Assembly: GCF_022808615.1 (NCBI RefSeq)
Contig: NZ_JAKZKS010000001.1
Coordinates: 310,001-374,000 of the forward strand
Direction: 5' to 3'
Source: Bacillus sp. FJAT-47783
Lineage (GTDB): Bacteria; Bacillota; Bacilli; Bacillales; Aeribacillaceae
Length of the DNA: 64,000 nt
Part shown: one piece after another, positions 50,076 to 57,448 of the stretch
How the letters are laid out: the number at the start of each line of letters is the position of its first letter
How positions within the stretch are numbered: position 1 is the stretch's first letter
Notes under the pieces: generated by a model
Databases searched by the model: none
What the model was told of the DNA's origin: nothing
The model's input: the letters and a program-made list of their open reading frames with translations, nothing else
Position numbers and translations under genes: made by a program

Positions 50076-50132
50076 TTTCTAGTCCACTTTTTCATTCAAA
50101 TACTCAAACTTGCACGTTCTCTTACCATTGAA

Positions 50133-50318
50133 TTACTTAAACTTACTCCAATCGAGTTCACTCTCGTTTAATAGTTGTTCAAAGCTTTTATTTCGTTCAC
50201 GTTCTTCTTTTCGTTTTCTCTCTAATTCCAGCTCTTTTTGTTTCCTTTCGTCTTCTTTTTCCACAAGACCTTTTTTCATATTTTTTAACTTTTTTATCTG
50301 TTCTTCCGAAAAAGCCAT
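50133..50318 (-). CDS. yqkE: YqkE, charged coiled-coil protein (DUF3886)
   Basis: This 61-residue protein is largely a Glu/Lys/Arg coiled coil (KEDERKQKELELERKRKEE), ending ESELDWSKFK. SD GAGGGGAG. B. subtilis YqkE is similar in composition and position (between yqkF and yqkD). Function unknown. Confidence 0.85.
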   Translation of the reverse strand: MAFSEEQIKKLKNMKKGLVEKEDERKQKELELERKRKEERERNKSFEQLLNESELDWSKFK

Positions 50319-50484
50319 GTTACTCCCCTCATTCCATTACAATCGTTTGTGAAATTATTTTGCCGTTCTCTCTTTTCAATGTCAAGAAGGAAATTTATTT
50401 AAATAGTAATAATATTGAAACAACACACTACTTTCTACTAAAATATAAATATGGAAACCTTTTCAAATACAAAGGAGGCGTATC

Positions 50485-51390
50485 GTGAAAACGAAGCGAC
50501 AGGCAACAATCATTGAAGTAGGTTCACGTGATGGTTTACAAAATGAGGCAAATTTAATCGAAACACCTGTGAAAATTGAGTTCATCCAAACGTTACAACA
50601 AGCTGGTTTCTCTGAAATGGAATTAACGTCTTTTGTTTCTCCAAAGTGGGTGCCGCAAATGAAGGATGCATCTGAAGTTGTTCAAGCTTGTTTAAGAGAA
50701 GGAAAACGAGATCTCGTCCTTGTCCCAAATGAAAAAGGAACAAATCGAGCACTTCAGGAAGGCTGTCAAAACCTTGCTTTTTTTGTCGGTGTTAGCAACA
50801 GCTTTAATCAAAAGAATATTAATAAAACGACAGATGAAAGCATGGAGGCTTTATCCCCTCTCATCCGCTCCTTAAAAGAGCAGGGCATCTATATTCGCGC
50901 TTGTATCTCAACGGCGTTTCATTGCCCTTATGAAGGACAGGTAAATCCGGATGATGTTTTACGTCTATGCGAACAGTTTATCACTCTCGGTGTTGATGAT
51001 TTAAGTGTTGCCGATACGATTGGAAAAGCAAATCCTGAAGAAGTGTATCATTTATTTTTAAAGCTAAATGATGCATATGGTGATGACATTCTCCTAACAG
51101 CTCATTTTCACGATACACGAGGGATGGCACTTGCAAATGTATACGCTGCTTTGGAAGCAGGTATCAATCGCTTTGATAGCTCCGCAGGTGGACTTGGCGG
51201 TTGTCCTTTCGCACCTGGTGCAAGCGGAAATGTCGCGACTGAAGATGTCGTATCTATGCTTGAGTCGATGGGGGTACATACAAATATCGATATCCAACAA
51301 ATTTTCAAAGCACTCGATTTGTTAGAACCACATTTATCAAGAAACATTCAATCCAAAACGTATCAATTATATAAGCTAGGTCATCTGTAA
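50485..51390 (+). CDS. Hydroxymethylglutaryl-CoA lyase
   Basis: This 301-residue TIM-barrel enzyme of the HMGL/DRE family cleaves HMG-CoA to acetoacetate and acetyl-CoA, the last step of leucine catabolism. Motifs: EVGSRDGLQNEANL (divalent metal and substrate), HFHDTRGMALAN and the flexible catalytic Cys loop GGLGGCPFAPGASGN. GTG start with SD AAGGAGG. It resembles B. subtilis YngG, but none of its yng operon partners is here. Confidence 0.92.
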   Translation: MKTKRQATIIEVGSRDGLQNEANLIETPVKIEFIQTLQQAGFSEMELTSFVSPKWVPQMKDASEVVQACLREGKRDLVLVPNEKGTNRALQEGCQNLAFFVGVSNSFNQKNINKTTDESMEALSPLIRSLKEQGIYIRACISTAFHCPYEGQVNPDDVLRLCEQFITLGVDDLSVADTIGKANPEEVYHLFLKLNDAYGDDILLTAHFHDTRGMALANVYAALEAGINRFDSSAGGLGGCPFAPGASGNVATEDVVSMLESMGVHTNIDIQQIFKALDLLEPHLSRNIQSKTYQLYKLGHL

Positions 51391-51453
51391 ATGTATAGTT
51401 CTTCTTTCTTTTTGACAAGTTAAAAATGATCAAAAAGAGAAAGGGGATTAAAG

Positions 51454-51576
51454 ATGACTCGTTCCAATGGAAGTCAAAAAGGAAAACGAAATGCGGACAC
51501 AACAAAAAACGTTATCGCACAAGAGGAGCTTAAACAAGCCATTCAACCAACGAAACGACAAAATTCCGAACAATAG
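51454..51576 (+). CDS. Small basic hypothetical protein (40 residues)
   Basis: ATG with SD AAGGGG. The peptide (MTRSNGSQKGKRNADTTKNV then QEELKQAIQPTKRQ) is polar, with many Gln, Asn and Lys residues, and has no hydrophobic core, so an intrinsically disordered or small spore-associated protein is possible. Follows HMG-CoA lyase by 63 bp. Family not recognised. Confidence 0.55.
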   Translation: MTRSNGSQKGKRNADTTKNVIAQEELKQAIQPTKRQNSEQ

Positions 51577-51659
51577 GCCGTAGTTCACCCTTACGATTAA
51601 ACAAATAGGCTAGGAGATTTATTTTCACTAAACAGAATAACTAGAACACATTCTGATCT

Positions 51660-51686
51660 TGAAAAGGCAGTTCTTTCTGCCTTTTT
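51660..51686 (+). terminator. Terminator after the 40-residue ORF
   Basis: AAAAGGCAG-ttctt-CTGCCTTTTT, followed by more T. Confidence 0.75.
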
Positions 51687-51706
51687 CTTTTTCCCTCTTA
51701 CTTTAT

Positions 51707-51762
51707 GATTAAGTGAAACTTCATTCAGTAGGTGTTTTACTACCCGTTAAGAGTGGGATAAA
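51707..51762 (+). repeat. Dispersed intergenic repeat family A, copy 3 (short form)
   Basis: GATTAAGTGAAACTTCATTC, then AGTAGGTGTTTTACTA, then CCCGTTAAGAGTGGGATAAA. This looks like copy 2 with its middle deleted. Confidence 0.85.
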
Positions 51763-51787
51763 ATGAATGTAAATGGGAGGGAGATGA

Positions 51788-52750
51788 ATGAAAAACTTAT
51801 TGACCTTACTTGCTCTGTTGTTCGGTTATGTTCTTTTTGTTAGCATCGTTTTTACGAATAAACTTATGTATATTAAAAGAAAAACGGATAAAGAAATCAT
51901 GGAGCGAGAAACAAAGGCGGGACACTTTGATCAAAAACGTTTTGATCAACTGCCGAAGGAATCGTTTTCGGTTCCGTCTGTTCACGGGTATTCCATTCAC
52001 GGGTACATCGCTAGACCACATCCTACGAATCAATTCATCATTATTTGTCACGGTGTTACGATGAATTTGTTAAACTCTGTGAAATATATGAATCTTTTCT
52101 TACATAGAGGATGGAATGTTGTCCTTTACGATCATCGTCGTCACGGTCTATCTGGAGGCAAAACGACGAGCTACGGGTATTACGAGAAAGATGATTTACA
52201 AGCTGTTGTTCAGTCTGTTCGCTCTCGATTTGGTCATGAATGCGTAATCGGTATCCATGGCGAATCAATGGGGGCTGCCACCACGCTTCTATATGCTGGC
52301 ACGGTTGAGGACGGCTGTGATTTTTACATCGTTGACTGTCCTTTTTCTGATTTAGAAGAACAGCTTCGTATCCGCTTAAAAGCTGATTATCGCCTCCCAC
52401 ATCATTTTGTGCTTCCGTTTGCGAAACATGTTTTAACATTACGTGACGGCTATCGTTTAAAAGATGTCTCACCTCTTCAAGTTATCGATCGTATTGAAAA
52501 GCCGGTTTTATTCATCCATAGTGAACCTGATGACTATATCCCTGTTTACATGACGAAACAATTGTATGATAAAAAGCAAGGGATAAAGCAGCTATTTATT
52601 GCTCCAAAAGGACTACATGCAATGAGCTATACGGAAAATCGTACAGAGTACGAAAAAGCTGTTGATCAGTTTTTGGATCGGATCGGTTTACCAAGCAGCA
52701 TGGTCAGTTCGACCGTTGCTTTAGAAAAAAAACAAGGGGCTCTCTCATGA
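51788..52750 (+). CDS. yqkD: Membrane-anchored alpha/beta hydrolase YqkD
   Basis: This 320-residue hydrolase has an N-terminal TM (LTLLALLFGYVLFVSIVF), then the alpha/beta fold: ICHGVTMNLLNSVKY (oxyanion), nucleophile elbow GIHGESMGAATT, Asp region HSEPDDYIPVYMT and His in KGLHAMSY. Start ATG with GGGAGGGAGATG. Substrate unknown; esterase or lipase-like activity inferred. Confidence 0.9.
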   Translation: MKNLLTLLALLFGYVLFVSIVFTNKLMYIKRKTDKEIMERETKAGHFDQKRFDQLPKESFSVPSVHGYSIHGYIARPHPTNQFIIICHGVTMNLLNSVKYMNLFLHRGWNVVLYDHRRHGLSGGKTTSYGYYEKDDLQAVVQSVRSRFGHECVIGIHGESMGAATTLLYAGTVEDGCDFYIVDCPFSDLEEQLRIRLKADYRLPHHFVLPFAKHVLTLRDGYRLKDVSPLQVIDRIEKPVLFIHSEPDDYIPVYMTKQLYDKKQGIKQLFIAPKGLHAMSYTENRTEYEKAVDQFLDRIGLPSSMVSSTVALEKKQGALS

Positions 52751-52778
52751 GTCGAATTTTCGACTTAGAGATGCCCCT
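52735..52778 (+). terminator. Terminator hairpin at the yqkD end
   Basis: GGGGCTCTCTcatGAGTCGAA pairs with TTCGACTTAGAGATGCCCC, and CTTTCTG follows. Confidence 0.6.
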
Positions 52779-52835
52779 TTCTGAATTTCAAAGGTTGTTA
52801 AACATTTGAGCGAATTTGCTCTTTTGTATCGCCTT

Positions 52836-53078
52836 TTATCCTAATATGTCTGTAATCGTCGGCATATTTTCTTTCATCCAATCAATCGCCGCATCAATTG
52901 TCGGAAACTCCTGTGCTTCAAATGTCATCTCATCTTGCAAAAGCCAAACATCCTTTTGCTCTCGATCCATTCCACCAATGGACCAATGCATTAAGCTATA
53001 CGGATGATTTTCATATAAAAAAGATACCCACGTTTTATTTAGCGCAACATTTTTTAATGATTGAAATCGATCTTTCAT
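52836..53078 (-). CDS. yqkC: YqkC, small hypothetical protein
   Basis: This 80-residue soluble protein is rich in Trp (WVSF, HWSIGG, VWLL, DWMK) and acidic residues, with no membrane segment. SD AGAGGG. It lies with yqkB in the order seen in B. subtilis. No catalytic motif is evident. Confidence 0.8.
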   Translation of the reverse strand: MKDRFQSLKNVALNKTWVSFLYENHPYSLMHWSIGGMDREQKDVWLLQDEMTFEAQEFPTIDAAIDWMKENMPTITDILG

Positions 53079-53084
53079 GATGTC

Positions 53085-53414
53085 TTACCCTCTTTTCACA
53101 ATACAACTCATTCTCGGATTTAATATTTGCTGTGGACTTGTTAACATATATGTATTAGCTGTTTCATTAAAGTCAATTTTCATCTCTTCATCAAAAAATA
53201 GCATTTTTGACTTTTCAACATATACCGGTACAAAGTTCGTTTCAACACGGACGTCCTCTTCATCGATTTGCTCTACGATCCATATGGCAGTCACACCGCT
53301 TACAACACAACCACAGCCTTCTGTATCATACTTTATTTTTACGTAAGCATCTTCGTGTTCTCGAAGTGTTTTCGAAAGTTTATCTATTCCCCGTTCTGTA
53401 AATGTAATGTTCAT
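53085..53414 (-). CDS. yqkB: HesB/IscA-like protein YqkB
   Basis: This 109-residue protein has the fold and placement of the HesB/YqkB family. A CGCVVSG stretch near 37 supplies two Cys, and RMSCIVKRG near the C-terminus a third. This differs from the canonical C-x-C IscA pattern, so Fe-S scaffold activity is inferred. Start chosen at ATG 53414 (MNITFTERG), with AAGGAG eight bases upstream; the in-frame GTG at 53423 overlaps the SD. Confidence 0.85.
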   Translation of the reverse strand: MNITFTERGIDKLSKTLREHEDAYVKIKYDTEGCGCVVSGVTAIWIVEQIDEEDVRVETNFVPVYVEKSKMLFFDEEMKIDFNETANTYMLTSPQQILNPRMSCIVKRG

Positions 53415-53446
53415 TGCTTCCACTCCTTATTTCTCTGTTATTTTAT

Positions 53447-53577
53447 CATAAAGTGATACTTCATTCAGTGGGGTTTTTTTTCATCCCCGACTGAATGTTA
53501 GTCCCCCACCTAACTTCTTTGCTTTACTACAGAATCTTGAGGTGGGGGTCTTACTGCCCGTTAAGAGTGGGATAAAC
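53447..53577 (+). repeat. Dispersed intergenic repeat family A, copy 4
   Basis: ATAAAGTGATACTTCATTC; hairpin CATTCAGTGGGG / CCCCGACTGAATG; block CCCCCACCTAACTTCTTTGC; CAGAATCTTGAGGTGGGGGTC; end GTTAAGAGTGGGATAAA. Confidence 0.85.
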
Positions 53578-53666
53578 CGACACGACTTTCCTATTTGTCC
53601 TCTATTTGCTTTTTTTGGCGGGAATGTTTACGATATTGTTGAGGATTCTACAAGGAGGAATAAAAA

Positions 53667-53873
53667 TTGTCTAAAGTGCAAATTAAAGTAAATGATAACG
53701 GCTCCTTCCGCGTAACTGGTGAAGTTGAACTAATTGATGCGGAAGGAAACCGCTTTGAAACGAAGCCAACTTTTTCTTTATGCCGCTGTGGATTATCTGA
53801 AAAAATGCCATTTTGTGATGGTTCCCATAAGGGGAAATTTCAATCTGTTGTTCGAGTAGAGAAAGAGGAATAG
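53667..53873 (+). CDS. CDGSH-type [2Fe-2S] protein
   Basis: This 68-residue protein contains CRCGLSEKMPFCDGSHK (near 41-57), the 3Cys-1His CDGSH cluster motif. TTG start with SD AAGGAGGA. CDGSH proteins bind a redox- and pH-labile [2Fe-2S]; the bacterial role is not settled. Confidence 0.9.
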   Translation: MSKVQIKVNDNGSFRVTGEVELIDAEGNRFETKPTFSLCRCGLSEKMPFCDGSHKGKFQSVVRVEKEE

Positions 53874-53875
53874 AC

Positions 53876-53905
53876 AAAAACGGGCAATCTTCATTGCTCG
53901 TTTTT
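53876..53905 (+). terminator. Terminator of the CDGSH gene
   Basis: AAAACGGGCAAT-cttc-ATTGCTCGTTTT with one mismatch in the stem, followed by TCG. Confidence 0.7.
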
Positions 53906-53920
53906 CGTACGTTAGTCAAC

Positions 53921-53975
53921 ATAAAGCGACACTTCATTCAATGGGGGTTTCACTGCCCGTTAAGAGTAGGATAAA
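53921..53975 (+). repeat. Dispersed intergenic repeat family A, copy 5 (short form)
   Basis: ATAAAGCGACACTTCATTCA, then ATGGGGGTTTCACTG, then CCCGTTAAGAGTAGGATAAA. It overlaps the 3' end of the yolD-type gene (53950), which therefore terminates inside the repeat. Confidence 0.85.
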
Positions 53976-54294
53976 CAATATCCACAATGGAATCGATTTT
54001 CAATTCCCTTTCCCCTTTCTCTTTTTGCTCAATACGAATCGTTCGATGAATAGGGGTAATGTTGACGACACGCCCTCTCACACTATGAAAAGTTCGCTCC
54101 GCGTAATACGTAAACTGCAGCTCACATCGCTGCTTAAGCGATTGGTAAATGAGCTCATTAAACTGTTCGAGCTTTTGTTCATCTAATTCAGGCTTCTCTT
54201 CATAGCCATCTTCCTTCATCCAATCTCTTAGTATCTTCACATGCTCCGGCAACATCATCGCCGTCCATTTAATCGTTCCGCGATCACGAATCAT
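53950..54294 (-). CDS. YolD-like protein
   Basis: This 114-residue protein starts MIRDRGTIKWTAMMLPEHVK, the hallmark of the YolD family (YqjX, YozL types), which accompanies UmuC-like polymerases in bacilli. The ATG at 54294 is preferred; a frame-open ATG at 54321 adds nine unrelated residues. A clear SD is absent. The 3' 26 bp lie within a family A repeat, so the C-terminal VYPTLNGQ may be repeat-encoded. The usual partner polymerase is upstream at 55728, separated by a tnpB element. Confidence 0.82.
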   Translation of the reverse strand: MIRDRGTIKWTAMMLPEHVKILRDWMKEDGYEEKPELDEQKLEQFNELIYQSLKQRCELQFTYYAERTFHSVRGRVVNITPIHRTIRIEQKEKGERELKIDSIVDIVYPTLNGQ

Positions 54295-54334
54295 GCTCAC
54301 TGCTACTAAAAACATAGACAAATATACGTATCTA

Positions 54335-54500
54335 TGCTAGATTCTTCCTGCTTCACCGTGTCCTCTTTTGCCACTTGCTCGCTACTTGAGTTTGGTCTAA
54401 CACTCCGCAGGCGTAAATTCCGATGTAGCCCACCGTACACATATACGTTATCGAGAAGTGATAATCGTATATTCGCTTGCATATTTAAGATTTAAACTAG
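54335..54500 (-). ncRNA. Predicted omega RNA (guide RNA) of TnpB
   Basis: In characterised TnpB systems the guide RNA spans the tnpB 3' end and the right end of the element, with the guide taken from flanking DNA. The corresponding segment here is conserved-looking, ending GTGAAGCAGGAAGAATC (minus strand). The guide would be the next 16-20 bases, which run into the yolD upstream region. Exact ends are inferred. Confidence 0.4.
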
Positions 54501-55611
54501 CATTAAAGTCTCGATCTAGTTCTGTGTCGCAGTTATGGCATTTGAACATTCTATCAGATAGCTTTAGGTCTACTTTCTTAAAGCCACAGCTAGAGCATAA
54601 TTTAGAAGATGGATAGAACCGACTGACTAATCGTAATTCAATACCAGACTGATTACACTTTGATTGTAGCCATTCTCGAAAGCGATAGAACTTCTGCTTG
54701 CTTACAGAATCAGATAGGTGTTTATTTTTCTGCATGCCTCTTACGTTCAAATCTTCAATCGTGATAAATGTTGGCTTGGCTTTCACCAATTTATTCACCA
54801 CATAGCGAATATATTCTTCTCGGATATTGGCTAATCTAGCATGTATTTTTTGAATGCGAAGTATATTTTTGGTTATGTTCGCTCTTTTTTTAGTAGCAGG
54901 TTCACCACCCTTCTTTTTTAAATGTTCGTACTTGCGAGACAAAGAGCGTTGTTCTCGTTTTAACGTTCTTTCTAATTTTCTTACTTTCTCTGTCTTGTTG
55001 ATGTTTTTAAATTCGCTATTATGACTACAAACAGCAAAATCTTTAACACCTAAGTCTACACCAATGCCGTCTTTTATGTTTATTGGTTGATTCCTATCTT
55101 CTACTTCACACAACACAGATACATAGTATCTTCCTGCTTTATGCGATATCGTGCCACTTCTCACGACAGCATTGGTCGGGATATAACCAAATTCTTTTAG
55201 TCGAACCCAACCCATTGTAGGAATTTTAATTCGATGCCTTTCAACAGCCCAGTCTGTTTTGTTGTTCTTCGGAAAGTATGCTTTTACATCTTGATGCTTT
55301 TTCTTTTTAAATCTAGGAAATTTAGCGAATCCTTTAAAGAAGTTCTTAAATGCCCTCTCAGCATTCATGATGGATTGCTTAACCGCCTTACTGGAAACAT
55401 CCTTAATCCATCGGTCATGTTCTTTTGTATAAACATTGTTAAGCCATTTAGAGAAGTCGTATCCACTCATAAAAGTCTTTTCTTTTTCGTAGTATTCTTT
55501 GTTTGTCGCTAGATATAGATTGTAGACATAGCGACAAACACCGATCGTTTTATGGATTTTTTGCATCTGATGGTTTGTTGGTTTGATTTCTACCTTGTAT
55601 GCCCTTTTCAA
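54448..55611 (-). CDS. tnpB: TnpB RNA-guided nuclease (RuvC-like, OMEGA)
   Basis: This 387-residue TnpB has an N-terminal helix-turn-helix and wedge region, a split RuvC domain with GVDLGVKD (Asp186), TIEDLNV (Glu286) and DRDFNAS (Asp368), and a zinc finger CxxC...CxxC (Cys339/342, Cys358/361). All catalytic residues are present, so activity is likely. TTG start with SD GGGAGG. TnpB cleaves DNA guided by omega RNA next to a TAM. No full-length transposase gene accompanies it. Confidence 0.94.
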   Translation of the reverse strand: MKRAYKVEIKPTNHQMQKIHKTIGVCRYVYNLYLATNKEYYEKEKTFMSGYDFSKWLNNVYTKEHDRWIKDVSSKAVKQSIMNAERAFKNFFKGFAKFPRFKKKKHQDVKAYFPKNNKTDWAVERHRIKIPTMGWVRLKEFGYIPTNAVVRSGTISHKAGRYYVSVLCEVEDRNQPINIKDGIGVDLGVKDFAVCSHNSEFKNINKTEKVRKLERTLKREQRSLSRKYEHLKKKGGEPATKKRANITKNILRIQKIHARLANIREEYIRYVVNKLVKAKPTFITIEDLNVRGMQKNKHLSDSVSKQKFYRFREWLQSKCNQSGIELRLVSRFYPSSKLCSSCGFKKVDLKLSDRMFKCHNCDTELDRDFNASLNLKYASEYTIITSR

Positions 55612-55627
55612 CGTCTACATCCTCCCT

Positions 55628-55699
55628 TATACCCAACGTTGAAGGGTTTTAACAGACACATTTAAAAGTTCAGCAAACCATATGAACACTTTTGTCCAT
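55628..55699 (-). pseudogene. Vestigial IS607-type tnpA (23 codons)
   Basis: ATG at 55699 to TAA at 55628 encodes MDKSVHRFAELLNVSVKT then LQRWV. FAELLNVSVKTLQRW is the MerR-like helix-turn-helix at the start of IS607-family serine recombinases, which normally continue to about 200 residues. Here the frame ends directly, and tnpB starts 17 bp later. The bulk of the recombinase has been lost. Confidence 0.7.
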
Positions 55700-55727
55700 G
55701 TTTTAAATAACTATTAAAAATCTCCTC

Positions 55728-56993
55728 CTAATTCGCTTTATGCCCTCCAATTAGCTGACTTCGATGCACACTCGTTCCTGCCTTTGTATATGAAACAGCT
55801 CGTAGCAACGATTTGGAGCCGTGCTTATTTCGAATCGCATCCATCGCATATCCAAGCTGATGTTGTCTCGTTCTATTCGGTTGAAATAGATCGAGCTGCA
55901 TCGTTTCATCCTCTTCAATATTGGAGAGCGTAATCGAAAGTTTCCGAACGGTTTTTGATTCATAAAATTGTTCAAACAGCTCAAGGCATACTTTGTAAAG
56001 ATCCATCGTAATATTTGTTGGCTGTTCAATCGTTTTCGAACGATAAAACCCACCACCAAGTTCATCTTTACTATAGCCAATGCCAAGACTGATTGTTCTC
56101 CCTGCTTTTCGATGCCGGCGTGCCCTTCTTGCTACTTCTTCACACATTTCTAAAATGACACACTTCACTTCCTTTGGATCAGGATAGTCTCGTAATAAAA
56201 TTTGACTTTTCCCAAAGCTAATTTGCCCATTTAAAATCGGTGCACCGATATTGGATAAATCCACTCCCCACGCATGGTAATAAAGCTGATTTCCGATAAC
56301 CCCAAACTTTTTTTCGAGAATCTCGAGTGGATAGTTAGCCAGTTGCCCGACTGTGAAAATCCCCATTCGATTTAACGTTTTCTCAAGTCTCTTACCGATC
56401 CCCCACATTTCACTAAGCGGATTTACCGGCCAAAGCTTTGTCGATACGTCATCATACGTCCATTCAGAAATTCCGCTCTTTTTCGCTTCTAAATCTAAAC
56501 AAAGCTTCGCCATGAGCATATTCGGGCCGATACCGATGGAGCACGGCAACTGAAATTCACGCTCTAAATCTTCTTTAATGTAGCGTGCGATTGTACGCGC
56601 ATCCCCCCACATTCGCTCTACCCCACTGACGTCAATAAAGCTTTCATCTACGGAATACGTATGAATCGATTGCTTCGGAACAAAACGATTCAAGAGACGT
56701 GTTATTTCGGTTGAAATACGAAGATACATCCCCATCTTCGGCTGAAGGATTCGAATACGCGGATCATTCGGAATTTCAAATAAACGCGATCCCGTTTTTA
56801 TCCCAAACTCCGCTTTTAATTTTGGGGATACGGCTAATATCACGCTCCCTTTTCGTTCTTTATCACCGGCAATAGCAATATAATCCTTTAACGGATCAAG
56901 TCCATCCATCACTGCCGCACAACTCGCATAAAAGCTTTTCATATCAATACATAAAATACTTCGTTTTGGCAGTTGTTCATAGTTAACAACCAT
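55728..56993 (-). CDS. Y-family DNA polymerase (UvrX/YqjW-type)
   Basis: This 421-residue translesion polymerase has ILCIDMKSFYASC (metal Asp), YSVDESFIDVSG (catalytic Asp-Glu), PCSIGIGPNMLMAKL, two HhH-like little-finger regions (WGIGKRLEKTLNRMGI), and QLDLF near 375 as a candidate beta-clamp motif. The UvrX-type C-terminus (SKSLLRAVSYTKAGT, RSQLIGGHKA) distinguishes it from DinB. SOS boxes lie upstream. ATG with GGGGGAT SD. Its YolD partner lies beyond the tnpB element. Confidence 0.93.
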   Translation of the reverse strand: MVVNYEQLPKRSILCIDMKSFYASCAAVMDGLDPLKDYIAIAGDKERKGSVILAVSPKLKAEFGIKTGSRLFEIPNDPRIRILQPKMGMYLRISTEITRLLNRFVPKQSIHTYSVDESFIDVSGVERMWGDARTIARYIKEDLEREFQLPCSIGIGPNMLMAKLCLDLEAKKSGISEWTYDDVSTKLWPVNPLSEMWGIGKRLEKTLNRMGIFTVGQLANYPLEILEKKFGVIGNQLYYHAWGVDLSNIGAPILNGQISFGKSQILLRDYPDPKEVKCVILEMCEEVARRARRHRKAGRTISLGIGYSKDELGGGFYRSKTIEQPTNITMDLYKVCLELFEQFYESKTVRKLSITLSNIEEDETMQLDLFQPNRTRQHQLGYAMDAIRNKHGSKSLLRAVSYTKAGTSVHRSQLIGGHKAN

Positions 56994-57010
56994 AATATCC
57001 CCCTAAAACA

Positions 57011-57064
57011 AGAATGTATGTTCGTGTATTAATATATACTCCATTTTAATCGAATATACGTTCT
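57011..57064. promoter_or_regulatory. Two LexA (SOS) boxes upstream of the polymerase
   Basis: AGAATGTATGTTCG (57011-57024) and CGAATATACGTTCT (57051-57064) each match the Bacillus LexA consensus CGAACRNRYGTTYG at 12 of 14 positions. Their centres are 40 bp apart and flank an A/T-rich -10-like segment, placing the promoter between them. Confidence 0.72.
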
Positions 57065-57179
57065 CATTCAATGGTAGTTACAACCAAAAGAAGGAGTAAA
57101 CAATTTTATAAATATTCTTCCCTCTTTTTCAAGAAAAGGCTACTATATGAAAGAGAAGTAGTGAAAATCGAGGTGCAAG

Positions 57180-57377
57180 ATGGAAAGGAAACTGCTTGAC
57201 AAAATGATAAAGAAATCATTTCTTCAATATGAACGGAATTTAACGATTGATCCATTAACAGAAAAAGAATACGAAAGGTTATATGAAAAAATTTGTCATG
57301 AGAAAGAAACACAAAAGACAACGGAATGGTATGAAATTATTGAAGATGTCGTGTATGACTACATTACAAATAAATAA
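57180..57377 (+). CDS. yqzH: YqzH-like small protein
   Basis: This 65-residue protein is helical and charged (LDKMIKKSFLQYERN; YEIIEDVVYDYITNK). It resembles B. subtilis YqzH (68 residues) in composition and position; function unknown. SD GAGGTG, ATG start. It converges on yqjQ with a shared terminator. Confidence 0.7.
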   Translation: MERKLLDKMIKKSFLQYERNLTIDPLTEKEYERLYEKICHEKETQKTTEWYEIIEDVVYDYITNK

Positions 57378-57402
57378 AATGTGGCAGTTCTCTAGAAAAG
57401 CT

Positions 57403-57448
57403 CAAAAAAGTGATAGCCCTAAACGTTTAGAAGCTATCACTTTTTATG
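57403..57448. terminator. Bidirectional terminator between yqzH and yqjQ
   Basis: AAAAAAGTGATAGC pairs with GCTATCACTTTTT across an 18-base loop. The right arm overlaps the yqjQ stop. Confidence 0.8.

Larger units (their letters stand above)
54330..55722 (-). mobile_element. tnpB element derived from an IS607-type transposon
   Basis: The element comprises a truncated tnpA remnant (55628-55699), tnpB (54448-55611), and a conserved right-end tract after tnpB with GCGGAGTGTTAGACC, AGCGAGCAAGTGGC and GTGAAGCAGGAAGAATC. It lies exactly between the polymerase stop and the yolD start. Boundaries are approximate; IS607 transposons make no long target duplications, so no flanking repeat is expected. 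Confidence 0.7.

Noticed and set aside
54448-55611. IS200/IS605 element with a Y1 transposase
   Set aside because: No tnpA of the HUH type is present; the upstream remnant is of the IS607 serine-recombinase type.
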